A stretch of DNA of 6,946 nucleotides, from contig JAFGWD010000053.1 of NCBI GenBank assembly GCA_016937315.1, positions 1-6,946 of the forward strand, written 5' to 3'. Shown one piece after another: positions 1 through 5,700 of this stretch. The notes under the pieces are model-generated. The model searched no databases. It was not told the DNA's origin and saw nothing but the letters and a program-made list of their open reading frames with translations. The stretch's first letter is position 1. Every line of letters starts with the position of its first letter. A program made the translations under genes and the position numbers. This stretch comes from Rhodospirillaceae bacterium. Its GTDB lineage: Bacteria; Pseudomonadota; Alphaproteobacteria; Rhodospirillales; Rhodospirillaceae.

Positions 1-377
1 GAAAGCGACACTCCCGGCAGGGTCAAAAACACCACGGCGGAAAGTAACCCGACACGCCCGCCCCACATCCGTCGACCCAAGGCAAACAGGGCCAAAGCGG
101 TTCCTGCATGAGCCAACGGCGACCCCATACGCACCGCCCATTCCTCATGTCCAAAAACCGATGTGGTGAGCCAAATCGCCCAAGCGACCACCGGAGGCTT
201 AGAAAAATAGCCAAAAGCAGGGGAGAGCGACCACGACCAATACTGTGCCTCGTCAAAGGACAGCGAAAGCGGCGAAGCCGCCAGTTCAACAACACGCCAA
301 ACCGTAATCGCCAGAACCGCAAACAGGGTCAGCCGCCAGCCAGGTTGTTTTTGCATCGAGGTTTTGTGGTCCGTCAT
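1..377 (-). CDS. ArnT/PMT-like membrane glycosyltransferase, N-terminal part (runs off left edge)
   Basis: This partial gene gives 125 readable codons from an ATG at 375-377 and is still open at base 1. I translated it by hand from the minus strand. A short basic N-terminus is followed by a first membrane helix (about residues 16-34). Next comes a loop with the acidic motif FDEAQYW (residues 41-47), then YFSKPP (57-62) and further hydrophobic helices (about 63-75 and 85-100). The Asp-Glu pair in the first periplasmic loop and the following K-P-P are hallmarks of the GT-C superfamily (PMT/GT39 and ArnT/GT83), which transfer a sugar from a polyprenyl-phosphate carrier on the periplasmic side. 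Acceptor and sugar cannot be told from this fragment. The start lies one base after the lptG stop, and a purine-rich AGGA sits within the last lptG codons, so the two are very likely co-transcribed and translationally coupled. An internal Met at residue 8 is a weaker alternative start. Confidence 0.85.
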   Translation of the reverse strand, partial: MTDHKTSMQKQPGWRLTLFAVLAITVWRVVELAASPLSLSFDEAQYWSWSLSPAFGYFSKPPVVAWAIWLTTSVFGHEEWAVRMGSPLAHAGTALALFALGRRMWGGRVGLLSAVVFLTLPGVSL

Positions 378-378
378 T

Positions 379-1485
379 TCAACCATCTTCCTGATGGAAC
401 AACACCGTCAACGAGGTCAGAAGGGTCACCACCACCGGCGACCATGCCGACAAAAATACCGGCAAGGTATTGGTCAGCCCCAAGGCATAGGTAATCCGGG
501 TAAAGAAATAAAACGCAAACCCAACCCCCACCCCAGCAATGATGCGAACCAAAAACCCGCCCTTACGCATATTGGGATTTAGGGCAAACACCGCTGCCAC
601 AAACACCATGGCGCACAACAACAACGGCGATGCCAACAACGCATGCCAATGCAGCAGGTGGCGATGCGCGGAGAAACCGGCTGACTCGAAAAAGCGAATA
701 AACCCCGGCAAATCCCAAAACGATAAGCTGGCGGGAGATGAAAATTTCTCTTGGATTTTCGACAACGACAGTGCGGTGGGTTGGCTGATTTCTGGGATGT
801 GGCGACCCGCTTCGCCCGCTTTCAGCACCCAAACATCGACCAGAGACAACACCTTGTTATGGATCACCCCTTCCACCGCCTCATAACGCGAGACAAAATC
901 ACCGTCAGAAGTCAACGTCAGCACACTTACATGCCGCATGGACAATTGGCCCTCACGCTGATGCACATCCACCGCATGGATAACCGCCTGCCCACCGCCC
1001 GGCACCGCTTCGCGCATCCACAATCCACCAGAAGAAAAGGTCAACGGATTGTCAAAGCGCATCCGCAGTGAGTCTTCCATGCGCTCGTACTCGCGATACA
1101 TGGAGGCCGCCAGCGGGTTGATAGCAACCAGGTTGAACACCCCGAATAAGAACACAATGATCAAAACCGGAGCCAAGAATTGCCATGCCGAAACCCCAAC
1201 AGAGCGAATTACGACCAACTCATGGGTTCGAGTCAGACGCCAAAAGACGATCATTGCCCCCAACATCACCGCAAACGGTAGTACTGTATTCATCATCTGC
1301 GGCATCTTCAGAAAGGCCATTTCCAGGACCAAGGCGAGACCCGCATCGGATTTACTGCTGAGACGGCGTAGCAATTCGATGCTATCAAACAACAGGGTAA
1401 CACCAACGATTCCCAACAGTGTCGACACAAACGCCAGCACAAAATGACGTGCGACATACAGGCTGATGATCGGTGACAGTCGCAT
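379..1485 (-). CDS. lptG: LptG, LPS export ABC transporter permease
   Basis: At 368 residues this is normal length for LptG of the LptB2FGC complex, which extracts lipopolysaccharide from the outer leaflet of the inner membrane and feeds it to the LptA bridge. The family layout is visible. Three N-terminal membrane helices (about 12-34, 64-84, 100-122) are followed by a large periplasmic beta-rich domain (about 125-255) and three C-terminal helices (about 278-300, 312-333, 342-364). The cytoplasmic stretch RTHELVVIRSVGVS (86-99) matches the coupling-helix region that docks on LptB. The N-terminus (SLYVARHF), the FDSIELLRR segment and the C-terminal HQEDG tail favour LptG over its paralogue LptF. 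The ATG at 1483-1485 has a modest GGA about 8 bases upstream. No lptF precedes it: the next gene upstream is divergent, whereas many proteobacteria have lptF-lptG adjacent. The downstream glycosyltransferase begins 1 base after the stop. Confidence 0.93.
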   Translation of the reverse strand: MRLSPIISLYVARHFVLAFVSTLLGIVGVTLLFDSIELLRRLSSKSDAGLALVLEMAFLKMPQMMNTVLPFAVMLGAMIVFWRLTRTHELVVIRSVGVSAWQFLAPVLIIVFLFGVFNLVAINPLAASMYREYERMEDSLRMRFDNPLTFSSGGLWMREAVPGGGQAVIHAVDVHQREGQLSMRHVSVLTLTSDGDFVSRYEAVEGVIHNKVLSLVDVWVLKAGEAGRHIPEISQPTALSLSKIQEKFSSPASLSFWDLPGFIRFFESAGFSAHRHLLHWHALLASPLLLCAMVFVAAVFALNPNMRKGGFLVRIIAGVGVGFAFYFFTRITYALGLTNTLPVFLSAWSPVVVTLLTSLTVLFHQEDG

Positions 1486-1641
1486 TTTTGCATTCCGTTG
1501 GTTAAAATCGCGTCTTGCATCGCCGCGTCATTGCTTTCACGATCTTTGCGTCATCGCAACCAAAAATCTGGCAAGATCGCCGCTACACTCACGAATGCGA
1601 CGATGTCCATCCACGTTCACGAAGAAAGGATCACGGCAGCC
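1486..1641. promoter_or_regulatory. Divergent intergenic region between lptG and the adenosyltransferase gene
   Basis: This 156-bp stretch must carry the promoter for the minus-strand lptG operon and probably one for the plus-strand block. I could not place a convincing -35/-10 pair in either direction. It contains a hyphenated palindrome TTGCG-TCAT-CGCAA at 1546-1559. A near-identical 10-base direct repeat is also present, GCGTCATTGC at 1525-1534 and GCGTCATCGC at 1548-1557. These could form an operator, but no regulator is implied by the sequence alone. Confidence 0.45.
1624..1630 (+). promoter_or_regulatory. Ribosome binding site deciding the adenosyltransferase start
   Basis: The purine run GAAAGGA lies 11 bases before the ATG at 1642. 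The spacing is rather long, but it is the only Shine-Dalgarno-like sequence close to the start that agrees with the family's N-terminus. Confidence 0.5.
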
Positions 1642-2214
1642 ATGGTACAACTCACGCGCATTTATACCCGAGGCGGCGACAAGGGAAAGACCTCTTTGGG
1701 CGACGGCACTCGCGTCAACAAGGGCGCGTTACGTGTCAGTGCTTACGGAACCGTCGATGAAGCCAACGGCATCTTAGGCTTGGCACGCGTCCACACCGCA
1801 GCCGACCCAGAAGCCGACGCCATGCTGGGCCGCATTCAAAACGACCTATTCGACCTCGGGGCTGACCTCTGCACACCGATCAAGGAAGACGAAGACGCGT
1901 CAATGGCGCTTCGCATGCAGCCGGAACAAGTCAAACGCTTAGAAAGCGAGATCGACGCCATGAACGCCGATCTGATCCCCCTGAAATCTTTCATTCTGCC
2001 CGGCGGCAAACCGGCAGCAGCCTATTTGCATCTGGCCCGCTCGGTGATCCGTCGTGCCGAACGTGAAATTTCCGAACTCATCGAAAAAGAGCCCGTCAAC
2101 CCGGAAGCGCTGAAATATGCCAACCGTCTGTCCGACCATTTGTTCGTTCTGGGACGCTACCTGAATGACAAAGGTGGGTGCGACATTCTGTGGGTTCCAG
2201 GTGGCAGCCGTTGA
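1642..2214 (+). CDS. PduO-type ATP:cob(I)alamin adenosyltransferase
   Basis: This 190-residue protein matches the PduO/MMAB family, which transfers the 5'-deoxyadenosyl group of ATP to cob(I)alamin to make adenosylcobalamin in the cytosol. Visible family motifs, in order, are the N-terminal ATP-binding stretch TRGGDKGKTSL (residues 9-19), YGTVDEANG (35-43), and FILPGG (117-122), with the Phe expected near the corrin. They continue with HLARSVIRRAERE (130-142), which supplies the conserved arginines, and NRLSDHLFVLGRYLN (161-175). The frame is open upstream to an ATG at 1498, and another ATG lies at 1603. I chose 1642 because the domain begins directly after it and the length then equals the usual length of the family. 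The gene order adenosyltransferase-etfB-etfA recurs in alphaproteobacteria and suggests a link to propionate, odd-chain and branched-chain acyl-CoA breakdown through methylmalonyl-CoA mutase. A role in cobalamin synthesis or salvage is equally possible. Several names (cobO-like, pduO, mmaB) are in use, so no symbol is given. Confidence 0.93.
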   Translation: MVQLTRIYTRGGDKGKTSLGDGTRVNKGALRVSAYGTVDEANGILGLARVHTAADPEADAMLGRIQNDLFDLGADLCTPIKEDEDASMALRMQPEQVKRLESEIDAMNADLIPLKSFILPGGKPAAAYLHLARSVIRRAEREISELIEKEPVNPEALKYANRLSDHLFVLGRYLNDKGGCDILWVPGGSR

Positions 2215-2263
2215 TGCGGAATTTCACAAGATACTCATGAATACCTTTTTTTCCGGGACGGGA

Positions 2264-2296
2264 ACGCGTAGCCTTCCGCCCCGGAAGACTACGCGT
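2264..2296 (+). promoter_or_regulatory. Strong hairpin in the etfB leader
   Basis: The arm ACGCGTAG (2264-2271) pairs perfectly with CTACGCGT (2289-2296). After a single C/A mismatch (2272/2288) the inner arm CTTCCG (2273-2278) pairs with CGGAAG (2282-2287) around a CCC loop. That gives 14 paired positions with one mismatch in 33 bases. No T tract follows in either direction. It could be an mRNA stability element, a processing site, a Rho-related or attenuation structure, or a protein-binding palindrome. The sequence cannot separate these possibilities. Confidence 0.6.
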
Positions 2297-2308
2297 GCGT
2301 AACCATGT

Positions 2309-2314
2309 GGGGAA
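2309..2314 (+). promoter_or_regulatory. Ribosome binding site deciding the etfB start
   Basis: GGGGAA ends 8 bases before the ATG at 2323. It overlaps the region just after an earlier in-frame ATG at 2305, which argues that 2323 and not 2305 is used. Confidence 0.75.
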
Positions 2315-2322
2315 TATCACCG

Positions 2323-3075
2323 ATGAAAGTCCTGGTCGCGGTCAAGCGCGTCGTCGATTACAACGTCAAGATTCGGATCAAGGCTGATAAGTCCGGAGTC
2401 GACACCGCAAACCTGAAAATGTCGATGAATCCGTTCGATGAAATCGCGGTCGAGGAAGCGATACGTTGGAAGGAACAGGGCAAAGCAAACGAAGTCATCG
2501 TGTTAAGCATCGGCCCACAGAGCGCCCAAGATACCCTGCGCACGGCTCTGGCAATGGGCGCAGATCGTGCAATCCTGGTCAAAACCGATGACGAGGTGCA
2601 ACCGCTCGCCGTCGCTAAACTGATCAAGGCCGTCGCTAAAACCGAAGCCCCCGATGTCATCTTGCTGGGTAAACAAGCCATCGACGACGATTCCAACCAA
2701 ACCGGCCAAATGCTCGCCGCCCTGTTGGGGTGGCCACAAGGCACCTTTGTTTCCTCCGCAACGCCCGATGAAAACCACCGCATCACGGTGATCCGCGAGA
2801 TTGATGGTGGCCTGGAAACCCTGTCCCTGGTCTGCCCTTGCGTTCTGACCACCGACTTACGGCTCAACGAGCCCCGCTATGCCTCCCTGCCCAACATCAT
2901 GAAGGCAAAAAAGAAACCATTGGACGTCACCACCCCCGCCGACTTAGGCGTCGATACCACACCACGACTCACGCTGTTGAAGGTCGAAGAACCCCCAACC
3001 CGCAAGGCCGGAATGATTGTCGGCTCGGTTTCCGAACTCGTTGAAAAACTGAAAAACGAAGCAAAGGTGCTCTGA
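2323..3075 (+). CDS. etfB: Electron transfer flavoprotein, beta subunit
   Basis: The 250-residue product is EtfB, the AMP-binding partner of EtfA. The heterodimer accepts electrons from acyl-CoA and related dehydrogenases and passes them to ETF-quinone oxidoreductase at the membrane. Recognisable segments are the N-terminal MKVLVAVKRVVDYNVK, then MSMNPFDEIAVEEA (about 34-47), then the nucleotide-binding GKQAIDDDSNQTGQ region (about 120-133). The REIDGG signature (about 159-164) and the recognition loop LPNIMKAKKKP follow; Leu189 of that loop corresponds to the leucine that docks into partner dehydrogenases in studied ETFs. The start at 2323 gives the family N-terminus and length, whereas 2305 would add six atypical residues. 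One oddity is Cys171-Pro-Cys173 where characterised relatives, as I recall them, read Leu-Pro-Ala before Val. The TGA overlaps the etfA ATG by one base, indicating coupled translation. Confidence 0.97.
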   Translation: MKVLVAVKRVVDYNVKIRIKADKSGVDTANLKMSMNPFDEIAVEEAIRWKEQGKANEVIVLSIGPQSAQDTLRTALAMGADRAILVKTDDEVQPLAVAKLIKAVAKTEAPDVILLGKQAIDDDSNQTGQMLAALLGWPQGTFVSSATPDENHRITVIREIDGGLETLSLVCPCVLTTDLRLNEPRYASLPNIMKAKKKPLDVTTPADLGVDTTPRLTLLKVEEPPTRKAGMIVGSVSELVEKLKNEAKVL

Positions 3076-4007
3076 TGCGTGCCCTGGTCATCGCGGAACA
3101 CGACAACCGCCACATCAAACCCGCCACCCACGCCACCGTCACTGCAGCCCTGCAACTGGGCGGCACGGTAGATATCCTGGTCGCGGGCACACGCTGCGCT
3201 GCCGTGGCCGATCAAGCGGCAAAAATCACCGGCGTCGGAAAAGTCCTGCTCGCCGACGATGCGGTCTTCGCCGAATTCCTGGCCGAGCCGTTGAGCACCT
3301 TGATCGTCGGCCTCGCTGAAGACTACGACGCCTTGGTCGCCGCAGCCTCCGCCGCAGGCAAAAACATCATGCCCAGAGTCGCGGCGTTTTTGGATGTCCA
3401 GCAGGTTTCCGACGTCATCGCTGTGGTTTCGCCCGACACCTTTGTGCGTCCGATTTATGCTGGGAATGCCCTAGCCACTGTCCGTTCCAACGACAAAAAA
3501 CGGGTCATCACGGCGCGTGCCACCGCTTTCGAGGCGGCCACGGAAACCGGCACGGCCGTCATTGAGGCAATCCCCACCGTATCCGACCCAGGTCTATCCC
3601 GTTTTCTCGAACGCCGTGTCACCGAATCGGTGCGGCCAGAGCTAACTTCTGCCCGCGTCATTGTCGCAGGCGGACGCGGCATCGGCTCCGACAGTGCTTT
3701 TTCTCTGGTCTCTCAGCTTGCCGACATTCTGGGCGGCGCGGTGGGGGCCAGCCGTGCCGCCGTAGACGCCGGATTCATCCCCAACGACGCGCAAGTCGGT
3801 CAGACCGGCAAGATCGTCGCACCAGACCTGTATATCGCGGTGGGCATTTCCGGAGCCATCCAACATCTGGCCGGCATGAAAGACTCCAAGGTCATTGTCG
3901 CGATTAACAAGGATGGAGACGCGCCGATTTTCCAAATCGCGGACTATGGCCTAGTCGCCGATGTCTTCGAGGCAGTCCCGGAACTCATCGACTCCCTCAA
4001 CGCCTAA
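3075..4007 (+). CDS. etfA: Electron transfer flavoprotein, alpha subunit (FAD-binding)
   Basis: The 310-residue EtfA is the expected length. The N-terminal alpha/beta domain (about 1-190) packs on EtfB, and the C-terminal domain (about 193-310) holds FAD. FAD-site motifs present are AGGRGIGS (198-205), the Ser226-Arg227 pair, VGQTGKIVAPDLYIAVG (241-257) and SGAIQHLAG (259-267). The stretch KVIVAIN (272-278) and the closing DAPIFQIADYGLVAD (282-296) complete the classic alpha-subunit signature. No truncation or missing FAD residue is seen. The gene begins in the etfB stop codon (TGATG), so the two subunits are made together. In many alphaproteobacteria a 3-hydroxybutyryl-CoA dehydrogenase gene follows; here a glycosyltransferase follows after 31 bases, with no terminator in between. 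Confidence 0.98.
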   Translation: MRALVIAEHDNRHIKPATHATVTAALQLGGTVDILVAGTRCAAVADQAAKITGVGKVLLADDAVFAEFLAEPLSTLIVGLAEDYDALVAAASAAGKNIMPRVAAFLDVQQVSDVIAVVSPDTFVRPIYAGNALATVRSNDKKRVITARATAFEAATETGTAVIEAIPTVSDPGLSRFLERRVTESVRPELTSARVIVAGGRGIGSDSAFSLVSQLADILGGAVGASRAAVDAGFIPNDAQVGQTGKIVAPDLYIAVGISGAIQHLAGMKDSKVIVAINKDGDAPIFQIADYGLVADVFEAVPELIDSLNA

Positions 4008-4026
4008 GATCCTTTTCATGGCAACA

Positions 4027-4033
4027 AAGGGGG
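4027..4033 (+). promoter_or_regulatory. Ribosome binding site deciding the glycosyltransferase start
   Basis: AAGGGGG lies 5 bases before the ATG at 4039. The in-frame ATG at 4018 has only pyrimidine-rich sequence before it, so 4039 is the preferred start. Confidence 0.65.
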
Positions 4034-4038
4034 CCACG

Positions 4039-5700
4039 ATGCACCGCCTGCTGACCGGCGTCCGTCCTTACGTCGCACTTGTTTTGCTCTGCCTGGGCCT
4101 GTACGTGCCTGGGCAAGCGGCTGTATCGCCACTGGATCGTGACGAATCCCGTTATATGCAGGCCTCGCGGCAAATGTTGGAAAGCCACGACTTCGTCGCC
4201 ATCCACTTCCAGGACACACCACGCAACAAAAAACCCGTCGGCATCTATTGGGCTCAGGCCGCCGCCGTCGCAGCGTTTTCCGACGCAGAGTCCAACGCCA
4301 CATGGCCTTACCGCCTGCCTTCTCTGTTGGGGGCCACCGCCGCCGTTTTGCTGACATTCGCGTTCGGGGCGTCCTTGTTCGACCGACGAATCGCCTTTAC
4401 CGGTGCAGCTTTCTTGGCCTCCAGCCTGATCCTGGTCGCGGAAGCCCATCAGGCCAAAACTGACGCCGCCCTCTTAGCCTGCGTCACCGCCGTTATGGGC
4501 ATCCTGGGACGATTGTACATGCAGGCCCGCAAAGGCCCCGCTGTCCCCGCATGGCAAGTGGCGGCACTGTGGCTGGCGCTCGGCGTTGGAATGCTGATCA
4601 AGGGACCAATCCCGCCGATGGTGATGATCCTGACCCTCATCACCTTAGCCCTCGCAGATCGCCGCTGGCGCTGGCTGTCCACACTGCGTCCGATCACCGG
4701 CATTCCCATCGCCCTAGCCGTAGTCTTGCCCTGGTTGGTTGCGGTCGCCACCGGGCCACAAACCGGTTTTGTCTCCGACGCGGTACAAAAAGATCTGTTG
4801 CCGAAACTGATCGGCGGGCAGGAAGCACATGGCGGATTTCCTGGACTTTATGCCGCCATAGCAATAGCTACGCTGTGGCCGGGATCTTTATTTCTGTTTC
4901 CAGCGCTGGTCCGCAGCGTCCGCGAACGCGCCCAACCCGGCGTGCGATTCTGCCTCGCATGGGTCCTTCCCAGTTGGTTGGTGTTCGAAATCGTCCCCAC
5001 CAAACTGCCCCATTATCCCCTACCCGTGTATCCGGCGTTGTGCCTATTGATCGCCGCCGCCCTGTTTGCGGTGCGTGAAGACGCCTTTGCCTTGTTCTCA
5101 CGCTGGTGGGCAAGAGCCCTGGGGGGCATCTGGGGCGTAATCGGCGTGACCCTGGCAGCGGCATCCGTGGCCCTGCCCATGGTCTACGGCGACGGCTTTT
5201 CCTGGACGAGCGTCCCACTTGCTGCCATCGCCTTAGGCGCATCCGCTGCACCATATGTCCATCTGTGGCGTGGACGTCCATTTCCGGCGGCCGCCCTCGC
5301 CGTCGCCCTATCCGTGCCGGTTTATGCTGGCGTTTTTCAGGTCGTCCTGCCCACGCTGTCCCACCTGTGGGTCGCACCTCGCCTCGCTGATGCGGTCAAG
5401 GCGGTAGCTCCCGAAGGCGGCATGACCGTGGCACTTTCGGGATACCATGAACCCAGCGCCGTGTTTCTTTTGGGCACCGCAACGCGGCTGGTTGGAGCCG
5501 CCACCGTGGCCGAAACCATCATTGCAGATCCCACCACGACCATCGGCATCGTCGAATCCCGTGATGTCGACACCTTCACCACCCGCCTCACCGCACTGGG
5601 CGTTTCCCCGCCACCGCCCCGCGCCGAGGTCGAGGGTTTTAACTATTCCAAAGGCAAACCTGTGCGGCTGTTCCTCTATCGCTTGAGCGATGGACCATGA
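4039..5700 (+). CDS. ArnT-like (GT83-type) polytopic membrane glycosyltransferase
   Basis: This 553-residue inner-membrane protein has the length and motif order of the ArnT family, which moves a sugar (aminoarabinose in ArnT itself) from undecaprenyl phosphate to lipid A or another lipid acceptor in the periplasm. A first helix (about 11-29) is followed by LDRDESRY (32-39), the acidic first-loop motif, then NKKPVGIYW (63-71), YRLPSLLG (91-98), QAKTDA (138-143), IKGP (187-190) and KLPHYPLPVYPAL (322-334). About a dozen hydrophobic helices lie between residues 11 and about 440. A soluble C-terminal domain (about 445-553) follows, as in ArnT. Asp35/Glu36 and Asp142 are plausible catalytic positions by analogy. 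I do not assign the symbol arnT because no aminoarabinose synthesis genes are visible and many relatives use other sugars. A start at 4018 would add seven residues. Its stop overlaps the next gene's start by 4 bp, consistent with one functional unit with the PAP2 phosphatase. Confidence 0.88.
   Translation: MHRLLTGVRPYVALVLLCLGLYVPGQAAVSPLDRDESRYMQASRQMLESHDFVAIHFQDTPRNKKPVGIYWAQAAAVAAFSDAESNATWPYRLPSLLGATAAVLLTFAFGASLFDRRIAFTGAAFLASSLILVAEAHQAKTDAALLACVTAVMGILGRLYMQARKGPAVPAWQVAALWLALGVGMLIKGPIPPMVMILTLITLALADRRWRWLSTLRPITGIPIALAVVLPWLVAVATGPQTGFVSDAVQKDLLPKLIGGQEAHGGFPGLYAAIAIATLWPGSLFLFPALVRSVRERAQPGVRFCLAWVLPSWLVFEIVPTKLPHYPLPVYPALCLLIAAALFAVREDAFALFSRWWARALGGIWGVIGVTLAAASVALPMVYGDGFSWTSVPLAAIALGASAAPYVHLWRGRPFPAAALAVALSVPVYAGVFQVVLPTLSHLWVAPRLADAVKAVAPEGGMTVALSGYHEPSAVFLLGTATRLVGAATVAETIIADPTTTIGIVESRDVDTFTTRLTALGVSPPPPRAEVEGFNYSKGKPVRLFLYRLSDGP

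Larger units (their letters stand above)
2215..2322 (+). promoter_or_regulatory. Leader/intergenic region upstream of etfB
   Basis: This 108-base gap separates the adenosyltransferase stop from etfB. It holds a run of seven T at 2246-2252, then a GC-rich stretch, then a long hairpin (annotated separately), then the etfB ribosome binding site. The T run precedes the hairpin instead of following it, so this is not a standard intrinsic terminator for plus-strand transcripts. A TTGATG at 2211-2216 resembles a -35 box, but no acceptable -10 follows at normal spacing. Confidence 0.5.

Noticed and set aside
23..322. Minus-strand 99-residue open frame at the left edge
   Set aside because: It overlaps the partial glycosyltransferase in a different frame and has an arginine/tryptophan-rich composition typical of a shadow frame. 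The real frame starts at 377 and stays open to base 1.
539..1447. Plus-strand open frames opposite lptG (for example 539-886 and 1049-1447)
   Set aside because: They are antisense to a fully convincing lptG and their translations show no domain character. They look like frames opened by codon bias on the other strand.
1561..1590. Sigma-70 promoter with TACACT at 1584-1589 as -10
   Set aside because: No acceptable -35 element is found 16-18 bases upstream, so the call would rest on one weak hexamer.
1498..1641. N-terminal extension of 48 residues on the adenosyltransferase, from an ATG at 1498
   Set aside because: The extension has no similarity I recognise and makes the protein longer than the family. 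The ATG at 1642 directly precedes the conserved domain and has a purine-rich site before it. The extra frame is probably chance openness in the promoter region.
2246..2296. Intrinsic terminator after the adenosyltransferase gene
   Set aside because: The T run comes before the hairpin and not after it, and on the minus strand it becomes an A run. Neither orientation matches an intrinsic terminator.
2305..2322. etfB starting at the upstream in-frame ATG at 2305
   Set aside because: It would add six residues before the canonical MKVLVAVKR start, and the good ribosome binding site lies between the two ATGs.
4011..4030. CCTTT/AAAGG pairing that could hide the glycosyltransferase ribosome binding site
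   Set aside because: Only five weak pairs form around a 10-base loop, which is within chance expectation and too unstable to claim control.
3961..4038. Glycosyltransferase starting inside etfA or at 4018
   Set aside because: The sequence before 4039 encodes etfA in another frame up to 4007. The strong AAGGGGG site serves only the ATG at 4039.
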